Shown here piece by piece: positions 7,545 to 14,301 of a stretch of 25,420 bases of DNA. The stretch is taken from the NCBI GenBank assembly GCA_028065135.1, contig JAPTWR010000146.1, positions 1 to 25,420 on the forward strand, read 5' to 3'. Every line of letters starts with the position of its first letter. Within the stretch, counting starts at the first letter, position 1. The notes beneath the pieces are model-generated. The model saw only the letters and a program-made list of their open reading frames with translations, had not been told where the DNA came from and searched no databases. This DNA is from Acidithiobacillus sp. (lineage in GTDB: Bacteria; Pseudomonadota; Gammaproteobacteria; Acidithiobacillales; Acidithiobacillaceae). A program made the translations under genes and the position numbers.

Positions 7545-7566
7545 GGCCCGCCACGGTGGGCGGGCC
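7545..7566. terminator. Probable bidirectional hairpin between convergent genes
   Basis: GGCCCGCC (7545-7552), loop ACGGTG, GGCGGGCC (7559-7566). It lies between the stop of the plus-strand winged-helix gene and the stop of the minus-strand 407-aa gene, where a shared terminator is expected. Neither side has a T-run, so it is a weaker call than the two terminators further right. Confidence 0.55.
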
Positions 7567-7586
7567 TGGAAGGGGTCGGCGGACGC

Positions 7587-8810
7587 CTATTCGATCTCGG
7601 CGGCTTCCTGCTTCCGGGATACCGGAACGGCCTCGGCCGGCGTCCGCTGGGTTCGGGCCGCTTCCATCACCTGCTCCCGGCTCGCCGTCAGGCGGTCGGT
7701 GGCGCGAGTCCGCTTCTCGACAGGAATATCCTCGGTGGTCACGTCACGGCCGTACTTATGGAGGGCTTCCCCGAGACGGTCCAGGGTGTCGTGAACGGCA
7801 CGGTAGGCTGCCCCTCGGCCGGCATACCCGCCGACCTCCTGCATGACCTGGACGGCGATATTCTCGCCCCGCCCGGCTCCGTCGCGCTTGACGAAGACGA
7901 GTTTCCCGTCCGGCTCCAGCCGCCAATCGAACAGATGCGTGTTTTCGGAGAGGACCCGGTAGATGGCGTAATGCCTGGGGTTGAGTTCCGCGGCGGCGGC
8001 CAGGGACAGGGATCGGGATAGTCGGGATACCGCGATGGCCCGATCCGTATCCAGGGCCTCGGATTCACCCTGAGCCGGGACTTCAATCGCTTGCGGCGTC
8101 TCGGACAGCGGTTGGTCGTGCAGATGGCCGGGCTCCACCCCATAGTCCCGGGTCGTGTTCTTGCGGTATCGCACGATAGCCGCCCGCAAGCCTGCCGGAT
8201 CGTCCGGGGTGGCGTCCGCCTCGACCAAGGCTTGCAGAAAAGCCAGACGGGCCGCGTGCTGGGCGTCCTGACGGGACATCCCGGAGGCCTCGACTCTCCG
8301 CGTATGATCCTGAAAGGTCTTCTCGAAGGTCCTGAGGCTCGACGGTTCCACGTTCGGCAGGGACACCTCGATACCGCGCAGCCGGGCGGCAAGGCGGATG
8401 GACAACTCCGTCACCAGGGCGCGGGCCCGGAATCGATTTTCCGCGCTTGGGCTGGCCAGATTCTGCGCTTGTGTTGCCAGCTGCTCGGCGTGGCGTAAAC
8501 GCGCCGCGCGCTCGGCCGGGCAGGCGGACTGGGATGCCGCCTCGCGCTCCCGCTCTGCCCGAGCCCGCCGGAAGTTGGGCAGATGATCCCAGACGACTTG
8601 TATTTCAGCGTCCAGGTCGATCTTCGCTATCCCGGATATGCGGCGAATCAGATCCGCATGGGACCGTAGAGACTCCAGAGCGGATTTCGGGTGTCCTGCG
8701 GCTTCCGCCTGAGACAGGATTCCACCCAGCGTGGGCGCGGGTTTTGGCTTTTGCGACGACGGCGAGGGTGCTCCGGACGCCACCGCCTCCAGGTCATCGA
8801 GTTCAGACAT
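7587..8810 (-). CDS. Unrecognised 407-aa protein
   Basis: 407 residues, ATG 8810 with AAGGGGG about 5 bases upstream; an alternative start five codons earlier would overlap this site. The first 40 residues are low-complexity. About 95-140 is rich in Ala, Arg, Glu and Gln and could form a coiled coil. The central region (about 165-260) is helical, and a compact segment around 290-340 (HYAIYRVLSENTHLFDWRLE followed by PDGKLVFVKRDG) looks like an alpha/beta domain. The C-terminal 60 residues are charged and helical. There is no signal peptide, membrane segment, P-loop or metal motif that I can see. It is the second gene of a pair: only 11 bp separate it from the 145-aa gene upstream, and the shared upstream element precedes both. 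Confidence 0.75.
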   Translation of the reverse strand: MSELDDLEAVASGAPSPSSQKPKPAPTLGGILSQAEAAGHPKSALESLRSHADLIRRISGIAKIDLDAEIQVVWDHLPNFRRARAEREREAASQSACPAERAARLRHAEQLATQAQNLASPSAENRFRARALVTELSIRLAARLRGIEVSLPNVEPSSLRTFEKTFQDHTRRVEASGMSRQDAQHAARLAFLQALVEADATPDDPAGLRAAIVRYRKNTTRDYGVEPGHLHDQPLSETPQAIEVPAQGESEALDTDRAIAVSRLSRSLSLAAAAELNPRHYAIYRVLSENTHLFDWRLEPDGKLVFVKRDGAGRGENIAVQVMQEVGGYAGRGAAYRAVHDTLDRLGEALHKYGRDVTTEDIPVEKRTRATDRLTASREQVMEAARTQRTPAEAVPVSRKQEAAEIE

Positions 8811-8821
8811 GGATCCCCCTT

Positions 8822-9259
8822 TCACTGAACGGTTTGCAGGGTGGCGTCCGCCACCATCAAGGCGGCGGTCTGCTCGGACAGCCAGGCCAGGGTATGCGGC
8901 TGGTCCGCGTGCGCTTGGAGCCAGTCACGGATCGCTTCGGCTGGAGTTTGAGACAAATCCCCGAAAGCAGACGCGAGGTGACTGAGTCCGGCCTCCATGG
9001 CCAAGGCCACCGGATCGCGCCAATACCCGCCCTTGGCTGCGTCGCAGTAATGCAAGGCAAAAATGTAGGGCTCCCGCTCGCCGGGATCTTGCGGGTAGGT
9101 GTCGAGGCTAGATTGCAGGTCGGTCAGCAGATCCCGGCAACGGACGTCGAAATCCTCCTGCCGATCCACGGGGCTGGTCTCCTGGGAGACCAAAACCATG
9201 TTGGCAAAGAGGCGGGCGGTTGCCGCCGCCGCGAGGGTGTGAAAATCGTCTTCCAGCAT
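8822..9259 (-). CDS. Unrecognised 145-aa protein
   Basis: 145 residues, ATG 9259 with GGAG 8 bases upstream. The much longer open frame continuing to 9544 has no start site and overlaps the next gene, so I exclude it. The protein is acidic and mostly helical (repeated Ala, Leu, Asp), with the internal segment YIFALHYCDAAKGGYWRDPV the only part with distinctive aromatic and glycine residues. No known domain. It is followed after 11 bp by the 407-aa gene and preceded by copy 2 of the shared upstream element 41 bp from its ATG. Confidence 0.75.
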   Translation of the reverse strand: MLEDDFHTLAAAATARLFANMVLVSQETSPVDRQEDFDVRCRDLLTDLQSSLDTYPQDPGEREPYIFALHYCDAAKGGYWRDPVALAMEAGLSHLASAFGDLSQTPAEAIRDWLQAHADQPHTLAWLSEQTAALMVADATLQTVQ

Positions 9260-9300
9260 TGGGGTTCTCCAGTTTCCAGTGCGTATAGCCCACGTACCGG

Positions 9301-9323
9301 GGTATAGCCGGAGCCGGCGGGGA
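9301..9323 (-). promoter_or_regulatory. Shared 23-bp upstream element, copy 2 (145-aa/407-aa genes)
   Basis: Minus strand reads TCCCCGC-N8-GCTATACC, so the right half is perfect and the left half degenerate. A second GCTATACG lies 20 bp closer to the gene. Its near edge is 41 bp before the ATG at 9259. This is the weakest of the eight copies. Confidence 0.5.
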
Positions 9324-9336
9324 TCGGTAGCCGGGA

Positions 9337-9882
9337 TTACGCAACGCTTTTGCCGAGGATGTGGTGCGAGGCTACCGCGTGCCCTATCGCCAGGGCGACC
9401 GGCTCGGGAAGATAAATCTGGATGGAGGGCTTCGCCATGTCCACGTCGATCACCAGCCGCTGCCCTTCCGCCGCCGCCCGGTAGGTCCGGTGCGCATGGG
9501 TGGACTGGTCCGTCAGCAGGACCAGATAGTGAAAGAGCAGACATCCGACCAGGAATCCGGCGGGAGACTGGAACATGGGGAGATAGCCCCGGGGCTTGCG
9601 TGGGGCCTCCGGGTTATCCGCGATCCACGGCGCATTTCGCACCGTGAGATCGTGGGCCTGGGGCATGTGCAGAAAGGCCAGGCTATCGAGGGCGGGACGG
9701 ATGACCGCATCCCGCAGCAGCCCGGCCACGATCGTGGCGTTCAAGACGCCCGGCGGGGCGGGCGGGACGCCTTGCTCCAGAAACAGACGGGCTTCCAGCA
9801 GGGCGAGGGTCAAGTCCGTGGCCGGCAGGACCCGGGCCGCCCGGTCTTTTTTGCTGGGCTTCGGTGTGCTGGTTTTCTTCAT
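9337..9882 (-). CDS. Unrecognised 181-aa protein
   Basis: 181 residues, ATG 9882 with GGAG 7 bases upstream. The N-terminus is strongly basic (KKTSTPKPSKKDRAAR), then a helical region, then a hydrophobic stretch at about 105-122 (SPAGFLVGCLLFHYLVLL) that could be a buried helix or a single membrane segment. The C-terminal third alternates short strands and helices (QRLVIDVDMAKPSIQIYLPE). I know no family with this layout. It is a single gene with its own copy of the shared upstream element 31 bp before the ATG. Confidence 0.72.
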   Translation of the reverse strand: MKKTSTPKPSKKDRAARVLPATDLTLALLEARLFLEQGVPPAPPGVLNATIVAGLLRDAVIRPALDSLAFLHMPQAHDLTVRNAPWIADNPEAPRKPRGYLPMFQSPAGFLVGCLLFHYLVLLTDQSTHAHRTYRAAAEGQRLVIDVDMAKPSIQIYLPEPVALAIGHAVASHHILGKSVA

Positions 9883-9913
9883 GGCAACGCTCCAGGATTC
9901 CTAGGTTCCTGTC

Positions 9914-9936
9914 GGTATAGCCAGAGCGTGTTGCGA
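9914..9936 (-). promoter_or_regulatory. Shared 23-bp upstream element, copy 3 (181-aa gene)
   Basis: Minus strand reads TCGCAAC-N8-GCTATACC, a perfect match to the consensus, with its near edge 31 bp before the ATG at 9882. Confidence 0.75.
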
Positions 9937-9944
9937 TAGCCCGC

Positions 9945-9968
9945 AAAAAGGCCGCCAGCAAGGCGGCC
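9945..9968 (-). terminator. Intrinsic terminator after the antirepressor gene
   Basis: On the minus strand a 7-bp stem GGCCGCC / GGCGGCC with a 5-base loop is followed directly by TTTTT. It lies about 30 bp past the stop of the antirepressor gene and just before copy 3 of the shared upstream element, so each unit is transcribed separately. Confidence 0.85.
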
Positions 9969-9997
9969 AAGGTAGGTGTTTAAGATGGCAAACCATT

Positions 9998-10984
9998 CTA
10001 TCCGGTCAGCGAACGCAAAGGGATAGCCTCCCAAGGGACGAAATACGTCTTGACGATGCGATCCGGGAAAGCCGCTGCGCGTTTCTCCACACCGGGCAAC
10101 GCTCGCAACGGTTCCCGCCAGGATCCGTTGCGATGCCAGAGGGTACCGCTGAGCACCTCAGCAAGTTCAGGACTGCGTACCGCCACCACAAGGTAGGGGA
10201 GGCCGTTTCGCCACTTTGCGGCCAGACCCACAAGGGCAAGGGCGTGTTTACTGGCAAGATCCTCACACATAGCCGATTCATACAAGGCATGGCCTACCAG
10301 CGTCGTCTCTGGACCTCTCCGCAACGGGGCACAGATCAACGCTCTCAGGAAGGCCTCCGGATCTCGGAGCCCGGATCGGTCAGTTTCCCAACCCCGCTCA
10401 GCAGCGCGCTCCTTCGGCAGAAACGCCCGCAGATCTATCCCGTGATGGTCCCACATGGCGTTGAGGAGGGCTTCCTGCCGGTCGGGCAAGCCCATCCCCA
10501 TGGCCCGGAAGTTCCGGGCATAGGATTCAACGAGCCGGGCCATCCGGCTTACCCGCTCTACTTCCTGGGGGTCGAAGTCGGGAATTCCACAGGAGGGCTT
10601 GCGGGGCCGCTCCCGCAACGCCTTCTCGCAGGCGATGAAGTACCTCCGGGCTTCCCGGCCCTTGTGGTTGTTCTCGACCATGGCCAGCTCCTTGGCCATG
10701 TCGAGGGTGAGCAGGTACTCGATGGTGCGCTGGGCGCGGGATTTTGAGCTCCCCAAATTTGGGGAGCTCAAACTTTCAATACAAACATAGTCTTGCCCTT
10801 CGATGAATCCGAACTTGGCAATACGGTCCTTGATCCAGGTCGAAAAGTCCTTGCCCGCCTCCAAAAAGCTGTGCAGATCGCGGGCATTGGCGGTCGGGAG
10901 GGCTTCCTGGTCCAGATCCGCAGTCTGGATGGGCAGCAAACGGGCTATTTCCAGGTCCTGGTTCTGGGAAATGCGCTTTTCCAT
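9998..10984 (-). CDS. AntA/AntB-type antirepressor with a C-terminal module shared with the neighbouring primase-helicase
   Basis: 328 residues. ATG 10984 has AAGGAG 6 bases upstream; the open frame extends to 11125 but without start signals and across the shared upstream element. Residues about 29-120 are an AntA/AntB antirepressor domain: NARDLHSFLEAGKDFSTWIK, then FGFIEGQDY, then TIEYLLTLDMAKELAMVE and a final EARRYFIACEKALR. In phages and plasmids this domain relieves repression of lytic or replication genes. The middle part (about 135-240) is helical and unrecognised. Residues about 247-322 align well with the C-terminus (about 768-843) of the next gene, with the common core VAVR-P-LA-L-GT-WH--GSW--LR--PGVEK. 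A 30-bp palindrome lies inside the coding sequence. The AntA call is firm, its role here is inferred. Confidence 0.88.
   Translation of the reverse strand: MEKRISQNQDLEIARLLPIQTADLDQEALPTANARDLHSFLEAGKDFSTWIKDRIAKFGFIEGQDYVCIESLSSPNLGSSKSRAQRTIEYLLTLDMAKELAMVENNHKGREARRYFIACEKALRERPRKPSCGIPDFDPQEVERVSRMARLVESYARNFRAMGMGLPDRQEALLNAMWDHHGIDLRAFLPKERAAERGWETDRSGLRDPEAFLRALICAPLRRGPETTLVGHALYESAMCEDLASKHALALVGLAAKWRNGLPYLVVAVRSPELAEVLSGTLWHRNGSWREPLRALPGVEKRAAAFPDRIVKTYFVPWEAIPLRSLTG
10743..10772. repeat. Perfect 30-bp palindrome inside the antirepressor coding sequence
   Basis: Arms TTTGAGCTCCCCAAA (10743-10757) and its exact complement (10758-10772) with no spacer. It encodes the stretch LSSPNLGSS in the AntA domain, between the conserved GQDY and TIEYLLTLDM blocks. 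In the transcript it would form a long hairpin. Confidence 0.9.
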
Positions 10985-11014
10985 GGTGATCTCCTTGGCT
11001 GTGAGTTCCATGGT

Positions 11015-11037
11015 GGTATAGCCAAGAGGCGTTGCGG
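11015..11037 (-). promoter_or_regulatory. Shared 23-bp upstream element, copy 4 (antirepressor gene)
   Basis: Minus strand reads CCGCAAC-N8-GCTATACC, one mismatch from consensus, with its near edge 30 bp before the ATG at 10984. Confidence 0.72.
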
Positions 11038-11107
11038 CCAGGGGCTGCGCGGCGTCCGGCATGGCAGCCTGCATTCTGGCGATAAACAATCCTTTATTTT
11101 TCAACAA

Positions 11108-11394
11108 CCTTACCACTCTTACCAAAAGCTATACCAGATGGTAAGGGAAAAATGTCTTAATTTTCATAGGTCTTACCATCCTTACCACCCTTACCGCAAA
11201 ATGACACTCGTAGCGAGGAAAAATTTCGTTTTTTAGATGGAACTGATTCTCATATAGGGGAGAGGTTCGGAAAAATTTTTTTCTCCATATTTTGGTGTCA
11301 AAAGCGGTAAGACCGGTAAGGGGCGGTAAGGTATCTGAAAAATAAAGAAAAACTCCCTTACCATCTGGTATAGCTTTTGGTAAGACCGGTAAGG
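11108..11394. other. Putative iteron-type origin: two-fold symmetric CTTACC/GGTAAG array around an AT-rich core
   Basis: The outer arms, 11108-11148 and 11354-11394, are inverted repeats with two mismatches in 41 bp; the inner 31 bp (11118-11148 and 11354-11384) are perfect. Each arm carries GCTATACC, the core of the shared upstream element. Left motifs CTTACC start at 11109, 11118, 11172, 11181 and 11190, with GGTAAG at 11140. Right motifs GGTAAG start at 11306, 11315, 11325, 11379 and 11388, with CTTACC at 11357. The two sides mirror each other about 11251 to within a base. The centre (about 11218-11300) is AT-rich, with two GGAAAAATTT copies. Both neighbouring genes run leftward, so this is not a divergent promoter. 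A replication origin fits best, by inference. Confidence 0.65.
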
Positions 11395-11423
11395 GGGTCG
11401 GTCGTTGAGAGGCGCCAGGCAGC

Positions 11424-11449
11424 AAAAAAAGACCGCCCATCAGGCGGTC
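11424..11449 (-). terminator. Intrinsic terminator after the primase-helicase gene
   Basis: On the minus strand a perfect 7-bp stem GACCGCC / GGCGGTC with a 5-base loop is followed by seven T residues. It lies 25 bp past the stop of the primase-helicase-like gene and isolates the putative origin from read-through. Confidence 0.9.
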
Positions 11450-11473
11450 AAGGCAGGTGATTGGAACTCACAG

Positions 11474-14074
11474 CTACATCAGGAGACTGGCCACCGGATG
11501 TCTGGGATGTGGGGCCTCCCCCGAATCTGCATCCAACACGATCGGCAAGGCCGCTACCGGTATGAGATACACCTTCACCGATGTCCCTCGTAGCCACGCG
11601 ACTTTTTTCTCTACGCCGGGCACTTCCCGAAGCGCCGACCCCCAGGATCCGTCCGCGTGCCATCGGGTCCCGCGAAGCAAATTGGCCAGGCCCGGGTTGC
11701 GCACCGCCACAGCCAAACATGGACTATCTCCCGTCGTCTTGACGGCCATTCCCGCCATCGCAAGGGCTTTTTCGTCATCGGGGTCCGGGGTGGGCTTTCG
11801 CAGCACACGGGCGATGGTCTCCCCCACCGTATCGGTGACCCGCTGTACCCGGTCGTCACCGTTTTCGGTGCTGACGGTCTCTTCGATGGTCAGGATCGCC
11901 GAGCAGAGCGCCTGCAGAAACATTTCGGCCTCGCTGGCCTGCTCCCGGGCTTCGGTCACCTGTTCGGCGTGGTCGTACATGACGGCCTTCGCCATGTCCT
12001 GCATGGGCACTCCCGGCATGGCTCCAGCCGTCCATGCGGCGGCGATGAGCGTTCCGAAGGTGTCCGCCTCGCGGGCATCTCCCCCGGGGGAGAGATGGGG
12101 CCACTCCGATTTCAAGGCGTCCAGGGCCTTCCTGAAGCGGTCCCAGCGCTGGATCGTTCCCCAGAAGAGTATCCGGGCCTCATTCAGGGACAGAACCGCT
12201 GGTTGCCTGGACCGGGTGATGAGGGGTCTCAGGTAGATCCGGACGATGCGGCTGGCGTCCGCCGGTTCGAGCGTGGGGTCCGATATGGACCCCAGGGCAA
12301 AACTTGTGGCGATACGGAAGCTGCGCCCTTTCTGGTCGGACGTGCCCTTGCGCACGTCGCCGCGGGCGCTGTAGGCCGAGCGCATGAGGGAGAGCATCCC
12401 GGCCGCGTTCTGCGCCGCACTCGCGGATTGGCTGGTTGCCTCCCGCTCCAGCTCATCGAGGATGCACGGGGAAGAACTGCTCTCCAGCGCCTGCCGGATG
12501 CCGGCGGGGGTGGATTCCTTGCCCATGTCGGTGAACCAGGCGTAGCCGCCCAGAGCGTGGTTCAGATAATCCAGCAAGGTGGATTTGCCGGAGCCTCTGG
12601 GCGAGATCAGCCAGATGCTCGGCCGGGCTTCCAGGGCTCCCAGAAACACCGTGGACAAGGCCCAGCCAAGGACCAGGAGGGCGGAACTCCGGTAGCGGAA
12701 ATTCCAGGTGCCGAAATCCCCCAGGATTCGGCGAAGCACCTGGTCGTATTCCGCCTCGCCCGCCCGGACGTAGGACGGTGGCTGATTCTTGCCCTGGGCC
12801 GTGTAAATGTTGCGCCGGTCCTCCGCCAGCCGCTCCACCGGCTGGCCTGTGGCGTCGAGCGCCCCGTCCCGGCGGACGATGACCAGACCACCCAGGTCCG
12901 GATCGTGCCAGACCCCGCAACCCCGCACCCGGCTTTCTTCCGAAAAAACTCCCCGGGTGATGCAGGCGTCGGTGATCTCCCGCCCGGCGCGGGCTGCGTC
13001 GAAGCGGGGATTGCCGTGCGCGTCCAGGTCCCCATAGTGGCTCTCGAAATACCCCCTGCCCATGATGGCCACCAGCATGGGCTGCTGCGTCAGGGCCGAG
13101 AGGGAAACCGTCATGAGGTTGTCTTGCGGCCGCGACCAAAGCACAACCGCGTGGCTATCGCTGCTCATGCCCAGCGGCAGGTATCCTCCGTCCCGCGCCG
13201 TGGCATCCGTGTTGGTGGCCCGCTCCACCAGTGGAGCAATCAGGGCAGAGTACGCCTGGCCGGCGTCTTCTCCCGCATCGACTAGCAGGTCGTCGAGGCC
13301 TCGATGGCGGAGCGTGCGGGACTTCCCTTTGCCTTCCTGGGCCGGGGTCACCCATCCGGCGGATACCCGCAATCCCGTGATAGTCCCCCGGATGAGCTTC
13401 GCCGCCTGAAGCGCGGCGAAGTACACGTCGGCGTTGAGGACATATCGCCCGCCGTTCAATCCGGTATAGCTGTCGATCCGTTCCAGCGGGACTTCGGATT
13501 TCTTGAGGGGCCTGCCGTCGGAGTCGAGGAGGACAATCAGGGTGTGGAGCCCGTAGTCTTCCACCAACCGGTGCAGCAGGTCGGCCAGCTCGGGGAGCAG
13601 GCCCCGTCTTGCTTCCTCGTCTTTTCCAAGCGGGTTCCGGAACATGCGGATGCCGGGCAGGGCCAGGGTCGGGATGCCGGCCTTGCACCCGGCGATGGCT
13701 TTTTTCTCCCCTTCGGTGAGCACGGCGACCCCCGCAGAGGCGTGGGGCAGGGCATCCAGGAATTGAGACGGAACATAGACGTGTGAGCCTGACCCCGAGG
13801 GGGCCAGATAGCGGGGCGTTTCCCCATCGTGGGCCCCCAGCAGGCGCAGCCGCAAAAAAGGGACATCCTGATCGGCCATCGGCGCTCCCTTCAGAGCGTA
13901 GTACGGGATGCTGTACGCGCCTTCGGCGTGGATGCGTTGCTCCCGGTCCCGTCGCAGAGCGGCCCGGGCCGCGACATGATCCAGGACCTGCGCCCCCCGA
14001 ACATCGGCCAGCGTCAGGCCCGACCGCGCAAGGTCGGCCTCCGCGAGATTTTGCAGCGTTTGCTTTTCGACCAT
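11474..14074 (-). CDS. Primase-helicase-like replication protein (Toprim plus P-loop ATPase)
   Basis: 866 residues. I chose ATG 14074, since a start at 14104 would fall inside a copy of the upstream element. The N-terminal part (about 70-190) resembles a DUF3854/Toprim-like fold: VLTEGEKKA (E121, E123) and VLLDSDG (D184, D186), the acidic pairs of plasmid and phage primases. A middle region of unknown fold follows (about 200-450). A P-loop ATPase lies at about 485-620: Walker A ISPRGSGKST (K497), Walker B CILDELE (D540, E541), and an R-rich segment near 607-617. This order, Toprim then ATPase, is that of primase-helicase proteins in plasmids and phages. The C-terminal 75 residues (about 768-843) match the C-terminus of the antirepressor. 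It probably unwinds and primes at the adjacent putative origin. Domain calls are good, activity is inferred. Confidence 0.82.
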   Translation of the reverse strand: MVEKQTLQNLAEADLARSGLTLADVRGAQVLDHVAARAALRRDREQRIHAEGAYSIPYYALKGAPMADQDVPFLRLRLLGAHDGETPRYLAPSGSGSHVYVPSQFLDALPHASAGVAVLTEGEKKAIAGCKAGIPTLALPGIRMFRNPLGKDEEARRGLLPELADLLHRLVEDYGLHTLIVLLDSDGRPLKKSEVPLERIDSYTGLNGGRYVLNADVYFAALQAAKLIRGTITGLRVSAGWVTPAQEGKGKSRTLRHRGLDDLLVDAGEDAGQAYSALIAPLVERATNTDATARDGGYLPLGMSSDSHAVVLWSRPQDNLMTVSLSALTQQPMLVAIMGRGYFESHYGDLDAHGNPRFDAARAGREITDACITRGVFSEESRVRGCGVWHDPDLGGLVIVRRDGALDATGQPVERLAEDRRNIYTAQGKNQPPSYVRAGEAEYDQVLRRILGDFGTWNFRYRSSALLVLGWALSTVFLGALEARPSIWLISPRGSGKSTLLDYLNHALGGYAWFTDMGKESTPAGIRQALESSSSPCILDELEREATSQSASAAQNAAGMLSLMRSAYSARGDVRKGTSDQKGRSFRIATSFALGSISDPTLEPADASRIVRIYLRPLITRSRQPAVLSLNEARILFWGTIQRWDRFRKALDALKSEWPHLSPGGDAREADTFGTLIAAAWTAGAMPGVPMQDMAKAVMYDHAEQVTEAREQASEAEMFLQALCSAILTIEETVSTENGDDRVQRVTDTVGETIARVLRKPTPDPDDEKALAMAGMAVKTTGDSPCLAVAVRNPGLANLLRGTRWHADGSWGSALREVPGVEKKVAWLRGTSVKVYLIPVAALPIVLDADSGEAPHPRHPVASLLM

Positions 14075-14101
14075 CTCTGTCACCTGCGCAAGGTTTATGT
14101 A

Positions 14102-14124
14102 CATATAGCGGCTATTCGTTGCGT
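14102..14124 (-). promoter_or_regulatory. Shared 23-bp upstream element, copy 5 (primase-helicase, proximal)
   Basis: Minus strand reads ACGCAAC-N8-GCTATATG. Its near edge is 28 bp before ATG 14074, the same distance as at topB, which supports that start codon. Confidence 0.6.
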
Positions 14125-14146
14125 CCCGATGCCGACCGCCTTTCCG

Positions 14147-14169
14147 GGTATAGCCGGGATCCGTTGCGA
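14147..14169 (-). promoter_or_regulatory. Shared 23-bp upstream element, copy 6 (primase-helicase, distal)
   Basis: Minus strand reads TCGCAAC-N8-GCTATACC, a perfect consensus match, 45 bp further from the gene than copy 5. It is the only gene in the window with two full copies. Confidence 0.72.
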
Positions 14170-14227
14170 TTCGTCACCAAGCCCTTCGATCCCCGGATCC
14201 CCGCGGGAAAATCCCGCTGTCTGCGCA

Positions 14228-14250
14228 TCGCAACAACCCGCGGCTATACC
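14228..14250 (+). promoter_or_regulatory. Shared 23-bp upstream element, copy 7 (polA)
   Basis: TCGCAAC (14228-14234), eight bases, GCTATACC (14243-14250). It is perfect and points toward polA, whose ATG is 51 bp beyond its edge. Copies 6 and 7 face outward from the shared intergenic region. Confidence 0.75.
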
Positions 14251-14301
14251 TACCCGTGGGCCTGGTTCGTCCAGGCGTCGGGAACAGCAGGAGGAATTCT
14301 G

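Noticed and set aside
9260..9544. N-terminal extension of the 145-aa protein
   Set aside because: It overlaps the 181-aa gene and the shared upstream element; GGAG precedes the ATG at 9259.
11172..11330. CRISPR array reading of the regularly spaced CTTACC motifs
   Set aside because: The unit is only 6 bp with 3-4 bp spacers, arranged symmetrically in both orientations; no repeat of 20-40 bp and no cas genes.
11657..13285. A 542-codon plus-strand frame opposite the primase-helicase gene
   Set aside because: The minus-strand gene has Toprim and Walker motifs; the opposite frame has none and is a shadow of GC-rich codon use.
13783..14301. Upstream extension of the polymerase frame to 13783
   Set aside because: It crosses the primase-helicase gene and the bidirectional regulatory region, and AGGAGG stands directly before ATG 14302.
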